64,000 bases of DNA from Euzebya sp. Its GTDB lineage: Bacteria; Actinomycetota; Nitriliruptoria; Euzebyales; Euzebyaceae. Shown here piece by piece: positions 51,685 to 60,186 of the stretch. How positions within the stretch are numbered: the first letter of the stretch is position 1; every line of letters begins with the position of its first letter. The stretch covers positions 43,092 through 107,091 of the forward strand of contig NZ_CAXQBR010000026.1 of assembly GCF_964222135.1 (NCBI RefSeq), given 5' to 3'. Under the pieces are notes generated by a model, which saw only the letters and a program-made list of their open reading frames with translations, made no database searches and was not told the origin of the DNA. A program made the translations under genes and the position numbers.

Positions 51685-51777
51685 CCAGGCCCCCCTTGTC
51701 ACATCAGCCACTCGACCCACTTGGGCTGACCCTCTTGGCGGCCGTCGCCGCGGTTGTCCACATCCGCCAGAAATCCC

Positions 51778-51807
51778 TTGATCTGGCGGTTGGAAGAACG
51801 TACGTTC
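51778..51807 (+). promoter_or_regulatory. LexA-controlled promoter of the second DUF222/HNH gene
   Basis: TTGATC (51778-51783), 17-base spacer, TACGTT (51801-51806). The palindrome GAAC-GTAC-GTTC (51796-51807), 12 perfect bases, covers the -10 and fits the actinobacterial SOS box. The ATG is 5 bases beyond. Confidence 0.82.
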
Positions 51808-51812
51808 GGATC

Positions 51813-53450
51813 ATGTACGGGGATGGCAAGGCGATGGATCCGGTGGTCGCGGTCGCCGGTGCGCTGGAGGGCCTTGGGGCGTTGAACCGCTGGCTGGCCA
51901 CCGCTGGCGCCGATGGTGGTGGGGTCGATGCGGGGGTGTTGACCGTGCTGGCGGAGGGGGTGGGGTCGATCGATGCGGCGGTCGCTGCCGCACGGGTGCG
52001 GCTGATCGACCGGGCCGAGGACGTCGGGGTGGCGGCAGCGGAGGGGGCGGTGTCGACCGCAGCCTGGCTGGCACAGACGATGCGGTTGACCAGCGGGCAT
52101 GCGCGGCGGGAGGTCCGCACCGCGGTCGTCATGGCGGGCTTGGACGGGGTGCTCGACGCGCTCACCGCAGGGCAGATCTCGCGGGCGCACGCCCAGGGGC
52201 TGGTGGCCGCGGCGGAACGCCACCAGGCCGATCAGGAGGCCGCAGAACGCGCCCGACGGGCAGCGGAGGACGAGGCGCGACGCGAACGGGAGGAAGCCGA
52301 CCGTCGGGCCCAGGCCGAGGCGGCATCGCTGGCCGAGAAGGCCCGTCTGGCGGCTGCGGCGGCGGCGCGGGAACGTGCGCTGGCCGAACGGGCGGCACGG
52401 GAGGCGGCGGAGCGGGAGGCGCGGGCGGCAGCTGAGCGGGCGGCACGACGTGACGAGCTGTTGGGCCGCGCGACCGCGGGAGAGTCGCCAGATCAGGTGC
52501 GGGACGCCGCCAAGGCGGCGCGGGCGGCGGATCCGGACGCGATGGAGGCCTCCGCAGCCGCACAGGTCCAACGCCGGTCACATCGCGACTGGATCGATGA
52601 CGAGTTGCAGATGGGCTGCTACGCCGGCCGGATGCCGTTGGCGGACTACGAGATGTTCAAAGCCGCCATGCAGGCCGCCCGCCACCCCGATCACCCCGAC
52701 ACCCCCGAGGCGGAACGCCGCAGCCACGAACAGGTCGAGGCCGACGCCTTCGCCGACCTGATCGCCGCTGCGGTGAAGGCGGGCGATCTGGGGACGGTCA
52801 AGGGCGTCAAGCCACACGTCACCGTCACCGCACCCGTCGACACCCTGCTGGGTGGCGATCAGGCGGGGCGGGGCCAGTTCGGATCGTGGCTGTCCGCTGA
52901 GACCGTCCGCCGGCTCGGCTGTGACGCCGGGCTGGTCCGCGCGATCGTGGACGCCGCCGGGCAGGTGCTCGACATCGGCCGGGAAACCCGCCGGTGGACC
53001 ACCGCCCAGTACCGGGCCGCGGAGGTCACCTTCGGCGGCTGTGCGTTCCCCATCGCGGACGGGGCGGCGTGTGGACGGCCGATCGGCTGGACCGACCTGC
53101 ACCACATCATCTGGTGGCGTCACGGCGGCCGCACCGACCAGGCCAACGGCGTCCCCCTGTGCAGACGCCACCACACCGCGATCCACCACGACGGCTGGAC
53201 GCTCACCTACGACTTCGACACCGTCACCGTCACCATCGAACGCACCCGGCACGGCCGCCACATCCGACGGACCGTCTGCTTCACCCCCCAACAGACACCG
53301 TCCACGGACCCCATGACCGCGGTGCCGCCGGACCGGACCGGGCGGGACGGCCGGCGACCACCCGACCGACCCGACCGGTCCGACCGCCAGACGGCACGAC
53401 CCGCCGCCCGGGCCAGACCCCACCCCGAACCCACCCGACTACCCCTCTGA
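51813..53450 (+). CDS. DUF222/HNH endonuclease, 13E12 family, copy B
   Basis: A 545-residue protein nearly identical to copy A. It has the same MYGDGKAMDPVVAVAGALEG start, the same 80-residue Ala/Glu/Arg helix (about 145-225), and an intact HNH domain (CAFPIADGAACGRPIGW, TDLHHIIWWRHGGRTDQANG, LCRRHHTAIHHDGWTL). The C-terminal tail is the part that differs most. Same SOS promoter and the same terminator. Both genes appear functional, in contrast to most other duplicated parts. Confidence 0.88.
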   Translation: MYGDGKAMDPVVAVAGALEGLGALNRWLATAGADGGGVDAGVLTVLAEGVGSIDAAVAAARVRLIDRAEDVGVAAAEGAVSTAAWLAQTMRLTSGHARREVRTAVVMAGLDGVLDALTAGQISRAHAQGLVAAAERHQADQEAAERARRAAEDEARREREEADRRAQAEAASLAEKARLAAAAAARERALAERAAREAAEREARAAAERAARRDELLGRATAGESPDQVRDAAKAARAADPDAMEASAAAQVQRRSHRDWIDDELQMGCYAGRMPLADYEMFKAAMQAARHPDHPDTPEAERRSHEQVEADAFADLIAAAVKAGDLGTVKGVKPHVTVTAPVDTLLGGDQAGRGQFGSWLSAETVRRLGCDAGLVRAIVDAAGQVLDIGRETRRWTTAQYRAAEVTFGGCAFPIADGAACGRPIGWTDLHHIIWWRHGGRTDQANGVPLCRRHHTAIHHDGWTLTYDFDTVTVTIERTRHGRHIRRTVCFTPQQTPSTDPMTAVPPDRTGRDGRRPPDRPDRSDRQTARPAARARPHPEPTRLPL

Positions 53451-53456
53451 CCCGCA

Positions 53457-53476
53457 CCCCACCAACCACGGTGGGG
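53457..53476 (+). terminator. Terminator hairpin after DUF222 copy B
   Basis: CCCCACC-AACCAC-GGTGGGG, identical in stem and loop to the one at 39234-39253. It lies between copy B and the convergent DUF2200 gene. Confidence 0.7.
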
Positions 53477-53494
53477 CCACCGGGCTGCCCGGAG

Positions 53495-53860
53495 TCAGGG
53501 CGAGGGTGACGGGGACCGCAGGATCTTCTCCATGGCCTTCCCGCGCGCGAGCTCGTCGACGAGCTTGTCCAGGTACCGGATCTCGCGCATGGTCGGCTCC
53601 TCGATCTCCTCGACCCGGACACCGCAGATCACGCCGGTGATCAGCTCGCGCGACGGGTTCATCGCCGGCGCCTCGGCGAAGAAGGTCTCGAAGTCCGTCC
53701 CACGCTCGAGCTCGGCGTCCAGCTCGGTCTGGCTGTACCCGGTCAGCCAGCGCAGGATCTCATCGACCTCCGCCTTTGTCCGGCCCTTCCGCTCGGCCTT
53801 GGCCACGTAGTGGGGGTAGACGCTCGCGACGGCGGTCGTGAAGATCCGGTGCCCGCTCAC
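53495..53860 (-). CDS. DUF2200-family protein
   Basis: A 121-residue protein: [60 protein letters not shown] and [20 protein letters not shown], all marks of DUF2200, a single-domain family of unknown role. ATG 53860 overlaps the Uma2 stop upstream by 4 bases, so the two are probably co-translated. Confidence 0.87.
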   Translation of the reverse strand: MSGHRIFTTAVASVYPHYVAKAERKGRTKAEVDEILRWLTGYSQTELDAELERGTDFETFFAEAPAMNPSRELITGVICGVRVEEIEEPTMREIRYLDKLVDELARGKAMEKILRSPSPSP

Positions 53861-54387
53861 GGCAGCTCCGCGAGATCGACGTCGATGCCCAGAGCCGGCG
53901 ACGTCGCCGAGGTGGCGGTCGCCACCCGGCCGTACCCCTCGGAGCCCGGCTCGGTGTGGACGTGGATGACCCGGTCCTGCAGGTCCACGACCCAGTACGT
54001 CGGGACGCCGGCCGCGGCGTAGATCCTGGCCTTGCGACCCAGGTCGAGGGCACGGCTGGACTCGGCGACCTCGATGACGAGCTCCGCAGCAGCTGGATGA
54101 CCAAGACCATGGTCGCGCCGCACGATCGCGAAGTCGGGTTCGGGTTCCGAGACGTCCGATGCGGCGAACGGGACCTGTGGTCGGACCTCATACGGTCCAC
54201 CCGCGCAGGCGAGCACCAAGATCTCGGTCAGGCGCGTGATAACGGCGGCGTGGCGACTCCCCTGCGGGCTCATCTCGACCAGCATCCCGTCGAGCAGCTC
54301 CACCCGGTCCTCGGGTCCCAACGCGCCGTGATCGACCAGCAGGTCGTACTCGACCCGCTTGAGCGGTCGGACCCGGACGTCGGTCAT
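53857..54387 (-). CDS. Uma2/DUF820-family putative endonuclease
   Basis: A 176-residue protein with the Uma2 pattern: [60 protein letters not shown] and [15 protein letters not shown]. The aspartate, glutamate and lysine of a PD-(D/E)XK site are in place. Biological role unknown. Related to the protein at 22825, about 40-50% alike by eye in the core. Overlaps the DUF2200 gene by 4 bp. Confidence 0.87.
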   Translation of the reverse strand: MTDVRVRPLKRVEYDLLVDHGALGPEDRVELLDGMLVEMSPQGSRHAAVITRLTEILVLACAGGPYEVRPQVPFAASDVSEPEPDFAIVRRDHGLGHPAAAELVIEVAESSRALDLGRKARIYAAAGVPTYWVVDLQDRVIHVHTEPGSEGYGRVATATSATSPALGIDVDLAELP

Positions 54388-54465
54388 GTGCTCAACCTAC
54401 CCCGATCACCCATCACCGACTTGCACAGGATCAGTGCGGCACGTATCCGGTGCTACCTTGGCCGC

Positions 54466-54708
54466 ATGGCGAACCTGACGCTCAAGGTCGGCGATGACGT
54501 GCTCCGACGAGCCCGGATCAGTGCGCTCGAACGTGGCACCTCGCTGAACGCACTCGTCCGGCGCTACCTCGAGGAGCTGGCCGGTCCGTCCGACGCGGAC
54601 CCCGTCCAGGCGTTCGTCGCCGAGGCCGAACGCTCGCCGGGCGGCAGTGGTCCGGGTGGGCGCTCATGGACTCGAGCGGACCTCCACGATCGCCATCAGT
54701 CGGCCTGA
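54466..54708 (+). CDS. vapB: Antitoxin of a VapBC pair
   Basis: An 80-residue antitoxin: ANLTLKVGDDVLRRARISAL and GTSLNALVRRYLEELAG form the DNA-binding part, and the tail (SWTRADLHDRHQ) resembles that of the 22130 antitoxin (TWTRDDLH). Its TGA shares one base with the ATG of the toxin. Confidence 0.85.
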   Translation: MANLTLKVGDDVLRRARISALERGTSLNALVRRYLEELAGPSDADPVQAFVAEAERSPGGSGPGGRSWTRADLHDRHQSA

Positions 54709-55121
54709 TGAGACCGTTCATCGACACCAACGTCTGGGTCTACGCCGTCGACGCCGATGAGCCCGAGAAGCGCGGCCAGGCGCTCGACCTGCTGCGCGAC
54801 GTCGGTCGGGACGCGGTCATCAGCGCACAGGTCATGTCGGAGTTCCACGTCACGGTGACCCGCAAGCTCGCTCGACCGCTCCACGCAGATGTCGCGAAGG
54901 GCCAGGTGCAGCGGCTCGCACAGCTCACCGTGGTACCGACCGACCACCGCCTGGTCCTCGATGCCATCGATCTCGCGGATCGTCATCAGATGTCCCTGTG
55001 GGACGCCATGATCCTCCGAGCCGCCGTGACCGGTGGGTGCGACGTCGTCTACACCGAGGACCTGGCCGACGGTGCCGAGCTCGACGGCATCACGATCACC
55101 AACCCGTTCCGAGACGGCTGA
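54708..55121 (+). CDS. vapC: PIN-domain toxin (VapC family)
   Basis: A 137-residue PIN protein. RPFIDTNVWVYAVDADEPEK has the first aspartate, ISAQVMSEFHVTVTRKLARP the glutamate, HQMSLWDAMILRAAVTGGCD the later aspartate, YTEDLADGAELDGI the end. All active-site residues are present. It converges on aspS with 7 bp between stops. Similar in layout to the pair at 22130-22782. Confidence 0.9.
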   Translation: MRPFIDTNVWVYAVDADEPEKRGQALDLLRDVGRDAVISAQVMSEFHVTVTRKLARPLHADVAKGQVQRLAQLTVVPTDHRLVLDAIDLADRHQMSLWDAMILRAAVTGGCDVVYTEDLADGAELDGITITNPFRDG

Positions 55122-55128
55122 CCGTCGA

Positions 55129-56934
55129 TCAGCCCTTCACCGGCGGGGGGAGCACGCGCAGGCCGAGCTCGGTCAGCTGGGCCTCGTCGACCGGGGCGGG
55201 GGCCTCGGTCATCGGGTCCGAGCCGGACTGGGTCTTCGGGAACGGGATCACGTCGCGCAGCGACGACGCGCCGGTCAGCAGCATCACGATCCGGTCGATC
55301 CCGAAGGCGATGCCGCCGTGCGGCGGGGCGCCGTAGCTCAACCCGCGGAGCAGGAAGCCGAAGCGCTCCTCCGCCTCCTCCGCGTCGATGCCGAGCAGCT
55401 CGAACACCGTCGACTGCACCGACCGGTCGTGGATCCTGATCGACCCGCCGCCCAGCTCGAGGCCGTTGAGGGCCAGGTCGTAGGCGTTCGACTTCGCCGA
55501 CCCCGGGTCGTCGGCGAACGTCGCGGGGTCCGCCGGCGCGGTGAAGGGGTGGTGGGTGGAGTCCCACCGCTTGCGCTCGTCGTCCCAGGCGAACAGCGGC
55601 CAGTCCGTCACCCAGACGAACCGCCACTCCCCCTCCGGGATCATCCCGTTGTCGCGCGCAAGTGCGACGCGCACCGCCCCCATCAGCTCCTGGGTGAACA
55701 CCGTCTCTCCGGCGCCGAAGAAGATCGCGTCGCCCTCGGTCGCCCCGCAGGCGGCGATGATCCCAGCGATCTCGTCCTCGGACATGAACTTCGACAGCGG
55801 TGAGCGGAGGCCGCCGCCCTCCTCCACCACTCCCCACGCCAGGCCCTTGGCACCGCGGCGCTTGGCGAAGTCGACCCAACCGTCGAACTCCTTGCGGGTC
55901 AGCGACCCGCCGCCGGGCAGGCACACCGCCACGACGGACCCGCCGGACGACAGCGCGCCGGAGAAGACCCCCACCTCCGTGCCGGACAGCACCTCCCCGA
56001 GGTCGACGAGCTCCATCCCGAAGCGCATGTCCGGCTTGTCCGAGCCGAAGCGGCGCATCGCCTCGTCGAAGTCGAGCCGCGGGAACGGGGTCTCGAGCTG
56101 CACGCCGAGGACCTGCTCCCAGATCGCGACCATCATCTCCTCGCACAGCGCGAAGAGGTCCTCCTCAGAGATGAAGGACGCCTCGACGTCCAGCTGGGTG
56201 AACTCCGGCTGGCGGTCGGCGCGCAGGTCCTCGTCCCGGAAGCAGCGGGCGATCTGGTAGTACCGCTCGAACCCGGCGACCATCAGCAGCTGCTTGAAGA
56301 TCTGCGGCGACTGGGGCAGCGCGTAGAACGACCGCGGCTGCAGACGGGAGGGCACCAGGAAGTCCCGCGCCCCCTCCGGCGTCGAGCGGGTCAGGATCGG
56401 CGTCTCGATGTCGAGGAACCCGTTGGCCTCCATGACCTGGCGGATGATGGCGGTCGTCTGCGCCCTGACCCGGACCCGCCGGTTGAGGGAGGGGCGGCGC
56501 AGGTCGACGTAGCGGTGGTGCAGCCTGACGTCCTCCGCCGTCACAGCCACATCGCGACCCTTCGGGTCGACATCGTCGGTGATCGGGAACGGGACGGTCT
56601 CGGCCACGCTCAGGACCTCGACGGACGACGCGGCCACCTCGACCTCGCCGGTGTCGATGGCCGGGTTCTCCTGCCCCTCTGGGCGCACCCGCACCGACCC
56701 GCGGACCCGCACCACGTACTCCGGGCGGACGTCGTGGGCGGCCTGCAGCGCCTCACCCGCGGAGGGGTCCGCGACGACCTGGACGATCCCGGTGCGGTCC
56801 CGCAGGTCGAGGAACACCACGCCGCCGTGGTCACGTCGGCGATCCACCCACCCCGCGAGGACGACCTCGTCGCCGTCGTGTGAGGTGCGGAGGGTGCCGG
56901 TGCCGTGTGTTCGCATGCTGCCGTAGGGGTTCAT
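55129..56934 (-). CDS. aspS: Aspartyl-tRNA synthetase
   Basis: A 601-residue class II synthetase charging tRNA-Asp (and perhaps tRNA-Asn where no AsnRS exists). N-terminal OB-fold (VVLAGWVDRRRDHGGVVFLD), motif 1 region (LDIETPILTRSTPEGARDFL), motif 2 (YYQIARCFRDEDLRADRQPE, FTQLDVE), the bacterial GAD insert, and motif 3 (GGIAFGIDRIVMLLTGASSL, RDVIPFPKT). Full bacterial length. ATG 56934; a second ATG six codons on is possible. It belongs to the conserved actinobacterial apt-rel-MBL-(hisS)-aspS order, with hisS absent here. Confidence 0.97.
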   Translation of the reverse strand: MNPYGSMRTHGTGTLRTSHDGDEVVLAGWVDRRRDHGGVVFLDLRDRTGIVQVVADPSAGEALQAAHDVRPEYVVRVRGSVRVRPEGQENPAIDTGEVEVAASSVEVLSVAETVPFPITDDVDPKGRDVAVTAEDVRLHHRYVDLRRPSLNRRVRVRAQTTAIIRQVMEANGFLDIETPILTRSTPEGARDFLVPSRLQPRSFYALPQSPQIFKQLLMVAGFERYYQIARCFRDEDLRADRQPEFTQLDVEASFISEEDLFALCEEMMVAIWEQVLGVQLETPFPRLDFDEAMRRFGSDKPDMRFGMELVDLGEVLSGTEVGVFSGALSSGGSVVAVCLPGGGSLTRKEFDGWVDFAKRRGAKGLAWGVVEEGGGLRSPLSKFMSEDEIAGIIAACGATEGDAIFFGAGETVFTQELMGAVRVALARDNGMIPEGEWRFVWVTDWPLFAWDDERKRWDSTHHPFTAPADPATFADDPGSAKSNAYDLALNGLELGGGSIRIHDRSVQSTVFELLGIDAEEAEERFGFLLRGLSYGAPPHGGIAFGIDRIVMLLTGASSLRDVIPFPKTQSGSDPMTEAPAPVDEAQLTELGLRVLPPPVKG

Positions 56935-56966
56935 CGCCCTGAACGGTAGCCGACCGTCGACGATCC

Positions 56967-56995
56967 TTGATCGTGCGGTCGGCCCGCAGCATAGT
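56967..56995 (+). promoter_or_regulatory. Promoter of the GGDEF-EAL gene
   Basis: TTGATC (56967-56972), 17-base spacer, CATAGT (56990-56995) in the gap between divergent aspS and the GGDEF-EAL gene. A small dyad CGATC-CTT-GATCG (56961-56973) overlaps the -35. Confidence 0.55.
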
Positions 56996-57032
56996 TCGCG
57001 CAGACCCCCACCTTCCCCCCTGAGGTCGTCAA

Positions 57033-58757
57033 TTGTCCGATGCAGTCCGAGTGGACACGACGCATGGGCTGCCCCCGGCCGTCCTCGACCTGAGCGACCC
57101 GGCCGGGCGCTCGATCCACACCCTGTTCGGGCAGTCCGTCGTCGGGATGGTCCACCTGCGGACCGACGGGACGATCGTCCTGGCGAACCAGGCGTTCGCC
57201 GACATGCTGCGGACCACCGCGGACGAGCTGGCCGGCACGTCGCTGGTCGCGCTGGCCGCGGAGGAGGACGTCCAGCGCGAGCGCACCACGATGCTGCGCA
57301 TGATCGACGGGGTCCTGCCCCACCACGCGGCGGAGTTCGTCCTCGAGCGACGCGACGGCGGCACGGTGGCCCTGCAATTCGGCATCTCCGCCCTGCTCGA
57401 CGTCGACGGGACGTGCACGTCGCTGGTCTGCCAGGTCATGGACGTCTCGCGCCTGCGCCGCGCCGAGGACTTCATGTCCCGCCGCGCGCTGTTCGACCCC
57501 CTCACCCAGCTGATCAACCGCACCCTGCTGATCGACCTGCTCGGCGACCAGCTGCGGGTCCGCCAGAACCCCTTCGCGGTCATCGCGATCAACCTCGACC
57601 GGTTCAAGGCGGTCAACGACTCCCTCGGCCAGTCGACCGGCGACGGGGTCCTCGTGGAGATCGCCGGCCGCCTCCGCCAGGCCCTGCAGCCCGGCGACGC
57701 GGCCGCCCGGATCGCCGGGGACGACTTCGTGCTGCTGTGCGGCAACATCACCAGCCGCGCGCAGGTCGACGCGCTCACCCAGCGGGTCCTCGACGGGATC
57801 GCCGAGCCGATCGACGTCGACGGGCTGCGGATCCAGCTGACCGCCTCCGCCGGCATCTCCCTGGTCGCGCCGGGCACGGGCCAGAGCGGCGATGAGGTCC
57901 TGACCCAGGCGACCCAGGCGCTCAAGCACGCGAAGGAGCGCGGTCGGGCCCGGTGGAAGGTCTACGACCAGGAGATGCGGACCGCGTCGACGGACCGGCT
58001 GCGGATCGAGACGTCGCTGCGGACCGCGCTCGACGAGGGGCTGATGCGGGTCGCCTACCAGCCGCTGCGGGACCTGCGGACCGGGGAGATCACCGGCGCC
58101 GAGGCGCTGCTGCGCTGGCACGACCCGTTCCTCGGGCCGATCGACCCGCCGGACTTCCTGCCCGTTGCCGAGGAGACCGGGATGATCGTCCCGCTCGGCC
58201 AGTTCGCCATGTCCCAGGCGGTCCGCGCCGTGGCCACCTGGCGGGACCTCACCGGCCTGCCGCTGTGCGTGTCGGTGAACCTGTCACCCCACGAGCTGAA
58301 CCGGCACGGCATCACCGAGCGGGTCAGCGACGCGCTCGACGTCGCCCGGCTCCCCTCCACGGCCCTGCGCTTCGAGATCACCGAGGGCGTCCTGGTCCAC
58401 GCCGACCAGCAGGTGCGGCGCAACATCACCGACCTGCACGCCCTCGGCATCGCGATCGGCATCGACGACTTCGGGACCGGGTACGCGTCGATGTCGTACC
58501 TGAAGACCCTCCCGCTCGACTTCGTCAAGATCGACCGGTCGTTCGTCGCCGGCATCGACTCCTCGCGGGAGGACCAGGCGATCGTCCGTGCCACCCTCGA
58601 GCTGGCGCACGCGCTGAACCTGACCACGATCGCGGAGGGGATCGAGTCGGACCGCCAGCTGGACCTGCTCACCGAGCTGGGCTGCGACTGGGGGCAGGGC
58701 TACCTGATCGGCGAGCCCAGCACCTCGACGGCGATGCTCGAGCGCGTCAGCGGCTGA
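57033..58757 (+). CDS. PAS-GGDEF-EAL cyclic-di-GMP protein
   Basis: A 574-residue soluble protein. PAS domain (HTLFGQSVVGMVHLRTDGTI, VLANQAFADMLRTTADELAG), GGDEF domain with AGDDF instead of GGDEF (RIAGDDFVLLC), and a full EAL domain (GAEALLRWHD, VSVNLSPHEL, FEITEGVLVH, IDDFGTGYASMSYLK, VKIDRSF, AEGIESDRQ). So c-di-GMP hydrolysis is more likely than synthesis. The start seems to be TTG 57033, with GAGG seven bases upstream; GTG 57051 is an alternative. Confidence 0.88.
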   Translation: MSDAVRVDTTHGLPPAVLDLSDPAGRSIHTLFGQSVVGMVHLRTDGTIVLANQAFADMLRTTADELAGTSLVALAAEEDVQRERTTMLRMIDGVLPHHAAEFVLERRDGGTVALQFGISALLDVDGTCTSLVCQVMDVSRLRRAEDFMSRRALFDPLTQLINRTLLIDLLGDQLRVRQNPFAVIAINLDRFKAVNDSLGQSTGDGVLVEIAGRLRQALQPGDAAARIAGDDFVLLCGNITSRAQVDALTQRVLDGIAEPIDVDGLRIQLTASAGISLVAPGTGQSGDEVLTQATQALKHAKERGRARWKVYDQEMRTASTDRLRIETSLRTALDEGLMRVAYQPLRDLRTGEITGAEALLRWHDPFLGPIDPPDFLPVAEETGMIVPLGQFAMSQAVRAVATWRDLTGLPLCVSVNLSPHELNRHGITERVSDALDVARLPSTALRFEITEGVLVHADQQVRRNITDLHALGIAIGIDDFGTGYASMSYLKTLPLDFVKIDRSFVAGIDSSREDQAIVRATLELAHALNLTTIAEGIESDRQLDLLTELGCDWGQGYLIGEPSTSTAMLERVSG

Positions 58758-58777
58758 CCGGCTGACCTCGCGCGGCG

Positions 58778-59443
58778 TCAGCCGAGCGGCGGCGGCGGGT
58801 AGCCCCCGGAGCCCTGGTTCGGGTCGCCCTGACCCTGGGGCGGCTGGCCCCACTGCGGCTGGGACGGCTGCTGGGGCGGCTGGCCCCACTGGGGCTGGGA
58901 CGGCTGGGACGGCTGCCCCCACTGCTGGCCCGGCGGCGGCGCGTAGCCGCCCTGCGGCGCGTACCCCTGCTGGCCGTAGCCGACCTGGCCGTAGCCACCC
59001 TGCCCGTAGCCGCCGTACCCCTGGGGGCCGGACCAGCCGGGCCGCCCCTCGGGACCGGCCGGGCCGACGTAGCGGGAGTCGCCGAAGGCGAGGATCGGGA
59101 TGAAGATGATCGACAGGAACGCGATGCCGATCCCGAACGCGGGGTCCTTCCCGAAGGACTTCGCGAGGTCCATCGCCAGGATCACGCCGATGACGATGTT
59201 CACGATCGGGATGAGGAACAACAGCGCCCACCAGCCCGGCCGCCCCGAGATCTCGGCGAACGTCCAGTAGTTGTAGATCGGGATCAGGACCTTCCAGCCC
59301 GGCTCCCCCGCCTTGGTCAGCAGCTTCCAGCCCGCGGCGATGAACAGCACGAAGATCGCCAGGTAGAACAGCAGGAAGACGATCGCGATGCCCGCCCCTG
59401 CCGCTGCGCCCAGCTCGTCCTGTGCCAACAGAATCCCGTCCAT
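58778..59443 (-). CDS. DUF5684 membrane protein with Gln/Gly/Pro-rich tail
   Basis: A 221-residue protein. Three or four membrane helices (AGIAIVFLLFYLAIFVLFIA, GWWALLFLIPIVNIVIGVIL, GIGIAFLSIIFIPILAFG) with the family motif GEPGWKVLIPIYNYWTFAEI. The C-terminal 85 residues are low complexity (GYGQGGYGQVGYGQQGY, repeated QPQWGQPPQ). Function is unknown. It may be a small envelope or signal-peptidase-associated protein. ATG 59443. Confidence 0.85.
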   Translation of the reverse strand: MDGILLAQDELGAAAGAGIAIVFLLFYLAIFVLFIAAGWKLLTKAGEPGWKVLIPIYNYWTFAEISGRPGWWALLFLIPIVNIVIGVILAMDLAKSFGKDPAFGIGIAFLSIIFIPILAFGDSRYVGPAGPEGRPGWSGPQGYGGYGQGGYGQVGYGQQGYAPQGGYAPPPGQQWGQPSQPSQPQWGQPPQQPSQPQWGQPPQGQGDPNQGSGGYPPPPLG

Positions 59444-59484
59444 CCTCGACCCTTCTCCCGTGTGGTGCGCCAGCAGGGTAACCC

Positions 59485-60186
59485 CTAGGGCACGCCGAGG
59501 TCGCGGATGATCTCCGCGACGAACGGGTTGGTCCGCCGCTCGGTGCCCACGGTGGTCTCGGGCCCGTGGCCGCTGACGATGCGGGTGGCGTCGGCGAGGG
59601 GCAGGACGACCCGGTGGATGGAGCGGGCCTGCTCCTCCCACGAGCCCCGCGGGAAGTCGGTCCGGCCGACCGAGCCGGCGAAGATCAGGTCGCCGGAGAT
59701 CAGCACCGGGTCGCCGTCGACGTCGTCGGTGAGGAACACCGACGAGCCCGGCGTGTGCCCTGGCGTGTGCCGGGTGAGCACCCGCATGCCGGCGAGGGTC
59801 ATGACCTGGTCGTCGCCGAAGGTCGCCAGGTGGTCCGTCGGCGGGTCCCAGTCGAGGTCGAACTGGGCGCGGAGCATCTCCGGCGGCGCCCCGAACGCCG
59901 CGGCCGGCGAGTCCCACAGCCACCGGTCGTCGTGGTGCATCCGCACCTCGACGTCGAGCTCGCGGACCAGCTCCGGCACCGCCCACAGGTGGTCGAGGTG
60001 GCCGTGGGTCAGCAGGATCGCCTCACAGGTCACGCCCCGGTCGGCGAGGACCTGCTGGACCGGCCCGTCCCCTCCCTGGCCGGGGTCGATCACGAACGCC
60101 GCACCACGCTCGAGATCCCCGACCACGTAGCAGTTGGCCTGCCACATGCCGAGGGTGAGGACGTCGATGAAGGTGGAGTCGACCAC
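59485..60186 (-). CDS. Metallo-beta-lactamase-fold hydrolase (glyoxalase II-like)
   Basis: A 233-residue hydrolase. LTHGHLDHLWAVPELVRE is the HXHXDH metal site, RHTPGHTPGSSVFLTDD and ISGDLIFAGSVGRTDFPRGS the further ligands, SGHGPETTVGTERRTNPF the end. It resembles hydroxyacylglutathione hydrolase-like proteins. GTG 60186 shares one base with the rel stop (TAGTG), so it is coupled to rel, as in the usual actinobacterial order. Confidence 0.9.
   Translation of the reverse strand: MVDSTFIDVLTLGMWQANCYVVGDLERGAAFVIDPGQGGDGPVQQVLADRGVTCEAILLTHGHLDHLWAVPELVRELDVEVRMHHDDRWLWDSPAAAFGAPPEMLRAQFDLDWDPPTDHLATFGDDQVMTLAGMRVLTRHTPGHTPGSSVFLTDDVDGDPVLISGDLIFAGSVGRTDFPRGSWEEQARSIHRVVLPLADATRIVSGHGPETTVGTERRTNPFVAEIIRDLGVP

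Noticed and set aside
53495..54387. New two-gene defence system (DUF2200 plus Uma2)
   Set aside because: The 4-bp overlap is real, but both are widespread single-gene families and nothing else here points to a joint function.
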